From the NCBI GenBank assembly GCA_039932095.1, contig JBDTQR010000021.1:1-31252 (forward strand): 31,252 nt of DNA, in the 5' to 3' direction. Source of the stretch: Stagnihabitans sp039932095. GTDB lineage: Bacteria; Pseudomonadota; Alphaproteobacteria; Rhodobacterales; Rhodobacteraceae. Below are positions 15,375-21,873 of the stretch, piece after piece. The position numbers and the translations under genes were made by a program. The notes beneath the pieces were generated by a model. The model made no database searches. It worked only from the letters and a program-made list of their open reading frames with translations, and had not been told where the DNA came from. Every line of letters begins with the position of its first letter. Position 1 is the first letter of the stretch.

Positions 15375-16136
15375 ATGAGCGACCCAATGACCATCGCCGG
15401 ACGTGCGCCGCGGCTGGCGGTGCTGATCGACGCGGACAATGTGACGGCGCGCAATGCCAGTGCCATCCTTGATGAAATCGCCAGTTTTGGCGAGCCGTCA
15501 GTGCGGCGGGTCTATGGCGACTGGTCATCGCAGGCGCTGAGTCAGTGGAAAGAGCAGGCCCGCGATCTGGGGCTGGTGATGCATCAGCAATCGGCCAATA
15601 CCAAGGGCAAGAATGCCTCTGACATCGGGTTGGTCATCGACGCGATGGACATTCTGCATGCCGGCAAGGTCGACGGTTTTGTGCTGGTTTCGTCGGACAG
15701 CGATTTTACCCGGCTGGCCAGCCGGATCCGCGAAGACGGCTTGCAGGTCATCGGGATTGGTGAGGCCAAGACCCCCGAAAGCCTGCGCAAGGTGTGCAAC
15801 CGTTTTGTGTTGATCGAGAACATCATCAGTTCAGAACCGGTGCACGAGGCCAAGCCGGGGCGCGCCAGTGATCCGGGGCGGGCGAGCGATCCCGAACCGG
15901 TCAAGGAGCCGCCGTCCAAGGCGATCCCGCTGATCTTTGCCGCGATGAAGAAGATCGATCCCGATCAGGACGACTATTCGCTGGGCCAGTTGGGTCAGGT
16001 GATCACCCAGCTGCATCCCGATTTCGACCCGCGCAGTTATGGGTCGGCCAAGCTGTCGGACCTGCTGCGCAAGACCGGGCGGTTCGAGGTGTTTCCGGGG
16101 GCTGGCAACAGTCTGAAGGTGCGCGACCGGGCCTAG
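15375..16136 (+). CDS. NYN-domain ribonuclease with C-terminal OST-HTH/LOTUS domain
   Basis: This 253-residue cytoplasmic protein has a PIN-like NYN nuclease fold over residues 12-150. The acidic metal-binding set is intact: IDADN (Asp19, Asp21), KNASDIGLVIDAMD (Asp83, Asp89) and VSSDSDF (Asp108, Asp110). It also has the FVLVSSDSDFT strand and GIGEAKTPESLRKVCNRF typical of LabA-like proteins. A linker with a short repeat (GRASDP twice, about 164-175) leads to a LOTUS/OST-HTH RNA-binding domain at about 179-250 (FAAMKKIDPDQDDYSLGQLG, SYGSAKLSDLLRKTGRFEV). The combination suggests RNA or structured nucleic acid cleavage guided by LOTUS binding; the substrate is unknown. GGAGG precedes the start. 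Confidence 0.9.
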   Translation: MSDPMTIAGRAPRLAVLIDADNVTARNASAILDEIASFGEPSVRRVYGDWSSQALSQWKEQARDLGLVMHQQSANTKGKNASDIGLVIDAMDILHAGKVDGFVLVSSDSDFTRLASRIREDGLQVIGIGEAKTPESLRKVCNRFVLIENIISSEPVHEAKPGRASDPGRASDPEPVKEPPSKAIPLIFAAMKKIDPDQDDYSLGQLGQVITQLHPDFDPRSYGSAKLSDLLRKTGRFEVFPGAGNSLKVRDRA

Positions 16137-16154
16137 CGGTCAGCGCCTCAGGCG

Positions 16155-16583
16155 TCAGTCTGGGGTGACTTCGGTGACCCGCAGGCGGTCGGCGCGGTTC
16201 AGGATGCTCCACGCTGGCAGGTGATCGAAGCCGAGGATCAGTTCGGTGGACGTGGCGCCAAGGATGTGGCGCACGGAAGTGACATGGTGGCGGCCTCCGG
16301 CGGCGAAAGGCAGCGGCAATTCAGTGACTTTGCCATAATCCGCCATGTCGATCTCTCCCCTCTCGGTGGCGACCAGCACCATGCGGACGCCGTCGGAGGT
16401 GCCTCGCACCTCGGCCACGGCACCATCACGGTCGGTCAGGACGACGGACAGCACCTCGGCATCGGTGTCGCCGTCCGGCAGGACCAGCCGTCGCAGCCGA
16501 AAACTGTCGGCGCGGCTGCCGAGCAGGCGTTGAAAGTCCGAGGTGTGATAGGCTGGGCGACCTCGCCCGACGGCATTACTCAT
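16155..16583 (-). CDS. Unknown protein translationally coupled to RidA
   Basis: This 142-residue protein overlaps the 3' end of the RidA-like gene by eight bases (ATGAGTAA), a layout that indicates translational coupling. I do not recognise a family. It has no signal peptide or membrane span. The pattern is beta-rich with alternating charges (RLRRLVLPDG, VLSVVLTDRDGAVAEVRGTSDGVRMVLVATERGEIDMADYG, SVRHILGATSTELILGFDHLPAW), suggesting a compact beta barrel or sandwich. The position behind a RidA protein suggests a role next to enamine/imine clearance or the metabolic step it protects, but that is inference from coupling only. It converges on the NYN gene with 18 bases between the stops. Confidence 0.75.
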   Translation of the reverse strand: MSNAVGRGRPAYHTSDFQRLLGSRADSFRLRRLVLPDGDTDAEVLSVVLTDRDGAVAEVRGTSDGVRMVLVATERGEIDMADYGKVTELPLPFAAGGRHHVTSVRHILGATSTELILGFDHLPAWSILNRADRLRVTEVTPD

Positions 16584-17058
16584 CCACTTCCACCGTGGCC
16601 CAGGTTTCGAAACACACCCCACCGGCGAGGGCCATGACGCCGATGGTGGCTCGCCCGCCAAGACCGCGGTCGCGGCCAAACACCTCGACCATCAGGTCGG
16701 AGAGACCGGATGAGACCAGATGGACCTCTCCATAGTCTGGGGTGCAAACCACGAAATTCAAGCTGCGCACGATGCTTTTCACTCGGTCGAGCGAGCCCAG
16801 GGCCTGGCGGATGCCGCCAAGCACGTTCAACCCGGTCTGGCGGGCGGCAGCGTAACCCTGGGCCGTGGTGAGGTCTGCCCCCAAGCGACCCCGGTGGGTG
16901 ATCTGGCTGCCGATCTGGGCGACATGGCCGGACAGAAACAGCAGGCTGCCGACCCGGTGGAATGGTTTCATGGTGCCATAGTCGGCACCGTAATAGCCGG
17001 TCAGGTCGAAGTCGGGGATATCGAGGCCCATTTCGAGGGCGAGGCGTTCGGGTGTCAT
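16576..17058 (-). CDS. RidA/YjgF family protein
   Basis: This 160-residue protein is of the Rid family. Archetypal members hydrolyse reactive enamine/imine intermediates made by PLP enzymes; other subgroups have different, often unknown, roles. Seen here are the strand KPFHRVGSLLFLSGHVAQIG, the helix region TAQGYAAARQTGLNVLGGIRQALGSLDRVKSIV, and GGRATIGVMALAGGVCFE near the C-terminus with the Arg (Arg136) that binds the carboxylate in RidA. The last strand deviates from the classic LPxxxxVEIE form, so this is probably one of the non-archetypal Rid subgroups. The ATG at 17058 is favoured, with AGGA eight bases upstream, over a longer frame to 17145. It is divergent from feoAB. Confidence 0.85.
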   Translation of the reverse strand: MTPERLALEMGLDIPDFDLTGYYGADYGTMKPFHRVGSLLFLSGHVAQIGSQITHRGRLGADLTTAQGYAAARQTGLNVLGGIRQALGSLDRVKSIVRSLNFVVCTPDYGEVHLVSSGLSDLMVEVFGRDRGLGGRATIGVMALAGGVCFETWATVEVDE

Positions 17059-17258
17059 GCAGTATCCTGTCCGGGTCTGTCGCAGGTTCAGTTCCATACA
17101 GAGTTGGGCGCGGGTCAAGTCCGATCTGGGGGTGTCCGCCGACAAGACCGGGATTGCGGCAGAAGTGATCGCCCCCTACCGGACGACAGGCAGGTCCGGG
17201 GGCAGACCGGGTCACGGAATGGTGTTTTATTCCCTACGGTTTTGCTTGGCCATATATC

Positions 17259-17288
17259 TTGACTGTTTCACTTTATCGGGCCTACACA
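17259..17288 (+). promoter_or_regulatory. Candidate promoter of feoAB
   Basis: TTGACT and TACACA are 18 bases apart, about 60 bases before the feoA ATG, in an AT-richer patch (17226-17290) of the 291-base divergent gap. I looked for Fur, Irr and RirA boxes here and saw none convincing; TGACTGTTTCA over the -35 is the nearest palindrome-like sequence. Confidence 0.35.
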
Positions 17289-17349
17289 TCATTGCCGACC
17301 CGAACAATCGCGCCGGCCCGGCCAGATCCGGCCCGAGGACCCTGCCGCC

Positions 17350-17637
17350 ATGGCCTTTGATGCTGCATTGCCATCTGGTCCATCCGATGTGTTGGGATTG
17401 GCAGTCAAGGGCTTTGCCGGGCGGGTGACGGCGATTGACGCGCGCGACGACGCCTCACGCCTGTCGCCGGCCGAGATGGAGCGGCGGTTGATCGAACTGG
17501 GGTTTGTCGAGGGTGCCCGGGTGCAGATCCTGCATGAGGGCCTGTTTGGCCGCGACCCGATTGCGGTGCGGGTCAATGGGGCCACGGTGGCGCTGCGCCG
17601 ACGCGAGGCGATGGCCATCAGGGTCGTTGCGGTCTAA
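17350..17637 (+). CDS. feoA: Ferrous iron transport protein FeoA
   Basis: This 95-residue cytoplasmic SH3-like protein assists FeoB. The family pattern is at residues 40-93: MERRLIELGFVEGARVQILHEG, DPIAVRVNGATVALRRREA and the terminal hydrophobic IRVVAV. An N-terminal extension of about 25 residues is present compared with the shortest FeoA proteins. It is followed by feoB after 16 bases, so the two are one operon for Fe(II) uptake. No feoC is found. Confidence 0.92.
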   Translation: MAFDAALPSGPSDVLGLAVKGFAGRVTAIDARDDASRLSPAEMERRLIELGFVEGARVQILHEGLFGRDPIAVRVNGATVALRRREAMAIRVVAV

Positions 17638-17653
17638 CCGAAGGATTTTCGAC

Positions 17654-19528
17654 ATGGCGGACCTGTTGCCACCCCGCGATCTGCGCTTTGCCATCGTGGG
17701 TGCGCCGAACTGTGGCAAGACGGCGGTGTTCAACGCATTGACCGGCAGTCGGCAGAAGGTTGGCAACTATGCTGGCGTCACGGTGGAGCGCAAATCGGGG
17801 CAGGCGCACACCCCGGAGGGCCGGCATTTGAACATCATCGACCTGCCCGGCACGTATTCGTTGCGGGCCCGCAGTCCCGATGAAGAGGTGACCCGCGATG
17901 TGGTGCTGGGTCGTCATCCGAAGGAACCGGCACCGGACCTGTTGCTGGTGGTGGCGGATGCGACCTCGCCCCGTTCCGGCCTGCGGCTGGTGATGGAGTT
18001 GCGCAAGGTCGGGCGGCCGATGATTCTGGTGTTGAACATGATCGACATTGCCCGTCACCGCGGCATTGCGATTGATCTGGACCGCATGGCGCAGGCGCTG
18101 GGCATCCCGGTGGTGGCGGCAACGGCGGTGCGGCGCGGCGGGCTGGATGCGACGTGGCAGGCGCTGGACGCGGCCCTGGCGCGCGGCATTGCCCCGGCCG
18201 GGGCGAACTGCTGGACACCGCCGAGTGCCAGTGACTTGCGGCAGGGCCACCGCGAGGCCGACGCGGTGATCGCCGCCGCCGTACAGGACCCGGTCCGTCC
18301 CGATACCGTGACCAACCGGATTGATGCATTGCTGTTGCATCCGGTGGCAGGGCTGGTGATTCTGATGGCGCTGATGTTCCTGATGTTTCAGGCGGTGTTC
18401 AGTTGGGCCACGCCGCTGATGGATCTGATCGCCATGGCGTTTGACGGGGCCGGCGCAGTGGTGGCACAGGTATTGCCGGCCGGATTGCTGCAAAGCTTCC
18501 TGCGCGACGGGGTGATTGCCGGTGTCGGCGGGGTGCTGATCTTCCTGCCGCAGATCCTGATGCTGTTCCTGTTCATCCTGCTGCTGGAGGATCTGGGCTA
18601 CATGGCACGGGCGGCGTTCCTGATGGACCGGATCATGGGCGGGGCCGGGCTGCATGGCCGGGCGTTCATTCCGCTGCTGTCGAGCTTTGCCTGTGCCATT
18701 CCGGGCATCATGGCGGCGCGGGTGATCGACAACCGACGCGACCGCCTGACCACCATTCTGGTGGCGCCATTGATCACGTGTTCAGCGCGGATCCCGGTCT
18801 ATACGCTGATCATCTCGGCCTTCATTCCGGCACGGCAGGTGGCGGGGCTGTTCAATCTGCAGGGGCTGGTGATGTTCGGGCTGTATGCCGCGGGGATCGC
18901 TGCGGCGCTGGGCGTGTCGGCGCTGGCCAAGTTCCTGTTCTGGCGCAACCAGCCGTCGCCGCCGTTCATGCTGGAGCTGCCGGATTACAAGATGCCGCGC
19001 GCTGCCGGGGTGTTGCGCGGGCTGGCAACACGGGCGCAGATCTTTCTGAAGCGCGCCGGGACGACGATTTTCAGCATGACCGTGCTGATCTGGCTGCTGG
19101 CCAGCTTTCCGCGTCCGCCGGCCGGGGTGACCGAGCCCGGCATCCTTTACAGCTTTGCCGCGACGATCGGCCATTGGATTCAGCCGCTTCTGGCGCCGAT
19201 CGGTTTCAACTGGCAGATCAGCATTGCGCTGGTGCCCGGCATGGCGGCACGAGAGGTGGCGGTGTCATCGCTGGGCACCGTCTATGCGATACAGGGCAAT
19301 GAGGGTCTGATCGGCCACATCCTTGCCAACAGCTGGAGCCTGGCCACGGCGCTGTCGTTCCTGGTCTGGTACATCTTTGCGCCGCAATGCACCTCGACCT
19401 TGGCGGTGATCCGGCGGGAGACCGGCGGATGGACCTGGATGTGGGTGACGTTCGGCTACATGCTGGCACTGGCCTATCTGGGGTCGTTCGTGACCTATCA
19501 GACAGCGGTATTGTTGGGCGCGGGCTAG
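17654..19528 (+). CDS. feoB: Ferrous iron transporter FeoB
   Basis: This 624-residue inner-membrane Fe(II) transporter has an N-terminal G protein. The GTPase motifs are complete: G1 GAPNCGKT (16-23), G2 GVTVE (41-45), G3 DLPG (63-66) and G4 NMID (128-131). The Gate and core membrane domain follow from about residue 230, with conserved ITCSARIPVY, AFACAIPGI-like SSFACAIPGIMAAR and the second Gate region near GMAAREVAVSSLGT. The end YIFAPQCTSTLAVIRRETGGW is typical of FeoB, and the protein stops soon after the last span without the C-terminal cytoplasmic tail of larger members. The ATG at 17654 has AAGGA eight bases upstream. It converges on the winged-helix gene. Confidence 0.96.
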   Translation: MADLLPPRDLRFAIVGAPNCGKTAVFNALTGSRQKVGNYAGVTVERKSGQAHTPEGRHLNIIDLPGTYSLRARSPDEEVTRDVVLGRHPKEPAPDLLLVVADATSPRSGLRLVMELRKVGRPMILVLNMIDIARHRGIAIDLDRMAQALGIPVVAATAVRRGGLDATWQALDAALARGIAPAGANCWTPPSASDLRQGHREADAVIAAAVQDPVRPDTVTNRIDALLLHPVAGLVILMALMFLMFQAVFSWATPLMDLIAMAFDGAGAVVAQVLPAGLLQSFLRDGVIAGVGGVLIFLPQILMLFLFILLLEDLGYMARAAFLMDRIMGGAGLHGRAFIPLLSSFACAIPGIMAARVIDNRRDRLTTILVAPLITCSARIPVYTLIISAFIPARQVAGLFNLQGLVMFGLYAAGIAAALGVSALAKFLFWRNQPSPPFMLELPDYKMPRAAGVLRGLATRAQIFLKRAGTTIFSMTVLIWLLASFPRPPAGVTEPGILYSFAATIGHWIQPLLAPIGFNWQISIALVPGMAAREVAVSSLGTVYAIQGNEGLIGHILANSWSLATALSFLVWYIFAPQCTSTLAVIRRETGGWTWMWVTFGYMLALAYLGSFVTYQTAVLLGAG

Positions 19529-19575
19529 GGGGCTGCTCCGGGAATGATTCTCTCATCCTGCCTTGGGCAGCGGCG

Positions 19576-20295
19576 TCACATCATCTTGATAACGTCCTTG
19601 CCGACCGCCAGCATGTAGCCGCGCCGGGCCACGGTTTTCACCAGCAGTTCGCTGACAAGCTGGTTGCCGAGGGTGTCGCGCAGGCGTTTGATCCTGGTGG
19701 CACCGGCGGCCTCGTCACAATCCGCCTCGTTGCGGCCCGAGATCACCGCTTCGATCTGGGCGCCGGTCAGCACCTCATCATCCATCCGCGCCTCGGCCAG
19801 CACGGCGAGGGTTTCCAGTGCCGCCTCGGTCAGGGCGAATTCGAGGTCGTTGATATAGACCGCGCGACCTTCACGGCTGATCAGCATCGAGGCGACCTGA
19901 ATGCCGGAGCGCTGGATCGCCGAGATCCGGCGGTTCAGCATTATGATGGTGACCAAAAACACCAGTGTCGCGATCAAGAGGGCGGTGGAGAACACCAGAA
20001 GGACGAAGATCACCGCACGGTAGGTGACGAAGATGTCGGCATAGGATGTGCCGGACTGGGCCAGAATCTCCAGCAGTTTGATTTCCGCGCCCGAGGTCAG
20101 GTCATTGTTGTCGACGAACAGCTTTTCGACCCGTGCGTTGAACGCATTGGCATCGGGGAGGTTCAGGAACAACAGGATGGCGGCGAGGAGCAGGATGACG
20201 ACAATGGCGGCTATGCCGAAAGCTACGACGCGGTTGCCCGCGCGCAGACTGTCAGTAGCGGAGGTAGAAATCTCCGGCACTCGATTTCCTTTCAT
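19576..20295 (-). CDS. Two-TM membrane protein with cytoplasmic winged-helix domain (inverted-ToxR-like regulator)
   Basis: This 239-residue protein has TM1 at about 23-44 and TM2 at 93-120, with an acidic ~48-residue periplasmic loop between (NLPDANAFNARVEKLF...). By the positive-inside rule (RAGNR before TM1, NRRISAIQRSG after TM2) the C-terminal 119 residues are cytoplasmic. The end resembles an OmpR/PhoB winged helix: LEFALTEAALETLAVLAE, a recognition-helix segment AAGATRIKRLRDTLG and the wing TVARRGYMLA. ToxR-type regulators normally have the winged helix first and one TM after, so the order here is reversed. The start overlaps the exported-protein gene by 44 bases; a GTG at 20280 with AAAGGA upstream is an equally good start. 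DNA binding is inferred. Confidence 0.78.
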   Translation of the reverse strand: MKGNRVPEISTSATDSLRAGNRVVAFGIAAIVVILLLAAILLFLNLPDANAFNARVEKLFVDNNDLTSGAEIKLLEILAQSGTSYADIFVTYRAVIFVLLVFSTALLIATLVFLVTIIMLNRRISAIQRSGIQVASMLISREGRAVYINDLEFALTEAALETLAVLAEARMDDEVLTGAQIEAVISGRNEADCDEAAGATRIKRLRDTLGNQLVSELLVKTVARRGYMLAVGKDVIKMM

Positions 20296-20548
20296 TCAGA
20301 CCCTCGGGTCCGAAACTGGAGATAATCTTCAGCAAAGTCCAGCCACCCGCTGCAAGCCGGGGTGCCAGTTCGGCCTTTGCTTGCTTGGGCTTGCCACAGA
20401 CCGCATCGCTGACCTGACTGACGCCGTAGGCCAGCCGCAACGGGTCGTCCTGCTTGGCCTTGTAATCGACATAGCAGTCGGCATGGGCAGGCAAGGCCAG
20501 CAGCAGGGCGACCGCAGGCGCGAGCAGCAGGCGTAGGGTGACGGGCAT
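20252..20548 (-). CDS. Small exported protein, upstream partner of the membrane regulator
   Basis: This 98-residue protein has a strong Sec signal peptide (RLLLAPAVALLLALPAHA, cleavage before DCY). The mature ~75 residues contain two cysteines (DCYVDYKAK and DAVCGKP), likely forming a disulfide, and end with GGWTLLKIISSFGPEGLNERKSSAGDFYLRY. Similar short periplasmic proteins of unknown function occur in Rhodobacteraceae, from memory. GGAG lies about ten bases before the ATG. Its 3' end overlaps the winged-helix membrane gene, so the two are cotranscribed and probably coupled. A role as periplasmic ligand or modulator of that regulator is a hypothesis. Confidence 0.8.
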   Translation of the reverse strand: MPVTLRLLLAPAVALLLALPAHADCYVDYKAKQDDPLRLAYGVSQVSDAVCGKPKQAKAELAPRLAAGGWTLLKIISSFGPEGLNERKSSAGDFYLRY

Positions 20549-20740
20549 GGATATTCTCCTCTGGGCTGGGTTTACCTAGGGCCAATCGGCTTTGCTATTC
20601 AATATCGTCTGCGCCGTTGCGCCGTCTTGATGCCATGTTATCGCCTAACAGGGGACAGATATTGCTTGTCTGATGGCAAGCAGAAGGAATGGGGGCATTC
20701 GAAGGTCGTGCGTATTGCGGCCTGAGTCACGAGGCCGCCC

Positions 20741-21049
20741 ATGTCACACATCTCCATTGCACGACCCGCGCTGATCAGGACCGCATTGCGTGATCTTGGT
20801 GACGACATCATCGACACCGCGATGACGTTGACCCATGGCCTGTTTGATCTGAGTTGCATGGTGGTGCTGGGTCTTGCGGTCTACGCCTCCGGTCTTGATG
20901 ACGGCGCGGCGCATGGTCGGGTGCTGACCGGCGAGCAGGCCAGCCTGACCCATGCCGCGATGGGGCCGCAACGGCCCTGTGCGACCGATCTGGCGGCAGG
21001 CGGGCAGACCTGCATCACTGCCACAGTGCTGAAACCGATCAACAGCTGA
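20741..21049 (+). CDS. Small hypothetical protein
   Basis: This 102-residue reading frame has codon use like the neighbouring genes and one moderately hydrophobic stretch (FDLSCMVVLGLAVYASGL, about 35-53) followed by a polar tail with two cysteines (RPCATDLAAGGQTC). I do not recognise a family. There is no clear ribosome site. A frame of 227 codons runs antisense over this region and rnhB, but it is taken as a shadow. It sits between the exported-protein gene and rnhB. The 192-base gap upstream holds only a short inverted repeat, TGCTTG-N8-CAAGCA, at 20663-20682. Confidence 0.45.
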   Translation: MSHISIARPALIRTALRDLGDDIIDTAMTLTHGLFDLSCMVVLGLAVYASGLDDGAAHGRVLTGEQASLTHAAMGPQRPCATDLAAGGQTCITATVLKPINS

Positions 21050-21123
21050 ACAGCCGGACGCGTTGAACCCCGCGTTACCGTGCATGGGGAGGAGGGAACG
21101 AGCAGCCCCCTCCCCAAATTTAC

Positions 21124-21152
21124 TTGGCCCGGGCGGCAGGTTCGGGTTAGGT
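21124..21152 (+). promoter_or_regulatory. Candidate promoter giving a leaderless rnhB mRNA
   Basis: TTGGCC and TTAGGT are 17 bases apart and the -10 ends six bases before the rnhB ATG at 21159, so transcription should begin at or next to the start codon. No ribosome site is present. Confidence 0.35.
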
Positions 21153-21158
21153 CGCAGC

Positions 21159-21785
21159 ATGGACTTGCCCAATTTCGATTTTGAACTGGCGGCCCTCGCC
21201 CGTGGACTGATCCGGGTGGCAGGGATTGACGAGGTGGGACGCGGGCCGCTGGCCGGGCCGGTGACCGCTTGCGCCGTTGTCCTGAACCCCGCGCGCATCC
21301 CCGAGGGTTTGCGTGACAGCAAGCAGATGACGGCGGCGCGCCGCACCGAGGTGGCGGCCGAGATCATGGCCATGGCCGAAGTGTCGATTGCCCATGCGAC
21401 CGTGGCCGAAATTGACGCGCTGAACATCCTGCACGCCTCGATGCTGGCGATGGAGCGGGCGGCGGCCAGCCTTACAGCCGATCATCATCTGATCGACGGC
21501 AACCGGATTCCGCGTGGCATGAAGGGCCGGGCCGAGTGGATCATCAAGGGCGATGCACGGTCACTGTCGATTGCGGCGGCCTCGATCGTGGCAAAAGTGA
21601 CACGCGATTTGCTCATGGTGGATTTGGCGCAACAGCATCCGGGCTATGGATGGGAGAGGAACGCCGGATACCCGACAGCCGAGCATCGCGCCGCACTGGA
21701 AAAACTAGGGGTCACCCCTGCTCATAGGCGTTCGTTCGCTCCGGTCCACAAGATGTTGTGGCAAGATAAATTACTAACCCCTTGA
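21159..21785 (+). CDS. rnhB: Ribonuclease HII
   Basis: This 208-residue enzyme nicks RNA in RNA:DNA hybrids, including single misincorporated ribonucleotides. The four acidic residues of type 2 RNase H are present: Asp24 and Glu25 in AGIDEVGRG, Asp113 in LIDGN and Asp132 in IKGDARS. LRDSKQM and IAAASIVAKVTRD follow the family pattern, as does the C-terminal HPGYGWERNAGYPT...HRRSF. The ATG at 21159 is chosen because the family begins just before the first strand. The frame is open 32 codons upstream but that part has no similarity I recognise. It is followed by ccrM in the same direction, 88 bases away, an order common in alphaproteobacteria. Confidence 0.94.
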   Translation: MDLPNFDFELAALARGLIRVAGIDEVGRGPLAGPVTACAVVLNPARIPEGLRDSKQMTAARRTEVAAEIMAMAEVSIAHATVAEIDALNILHASMLAMERAAASLTADHHLIDGNRIPRGMKGRAEWIIKGDARSLSIAAASIVAKVTRDLLMVDLAQQHPGYGWERNAGYPTAEHRAALEKLGVTPAHRRSFAPVHKMLWQDKLLTP

Positions 21786-21835
21786 TTCAATAAAGAATTT
21801 GACGGCGAATCGTCTTTGACTCATCCTTATCCACA
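21784..21835 (+). promoter_or_regulatory. ccrM control region: three GANTC sites and a perfect DnaA box
   Basis: GATTC (21784-21788), GAATC (21807-21811) and GACTC (21818-21822) are all GANTC, the sequence CcrM itself methylates. TTATCCACA at 21827-21835 matches the DnaA-box consensus exactly. A -35-like TTGACG lies at 21799-21804 with two of the GANTC sites just downstream, where the spacer and -10 would be. The -10 itself is not clear. Confidence 0.6.
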
Positions 21836-21873
21836 ACAAGCGGTGGAAAACATCGCAGGGACAGAGGCAGAGA

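Noticed and set aside
17059..17349. Fur, Irr or RirA box in front of feoAB
   Set aside because: No palindrome matching the known consensus was seen; only a candidate promoter is reported.
20744..21427. 227-codon minus-strand frame over the rnhB region
   Set aside because: It is antisense to rnhB, whose four catalytic acids are intact, and its composition is low-complexity Ser/Ala/Arg.
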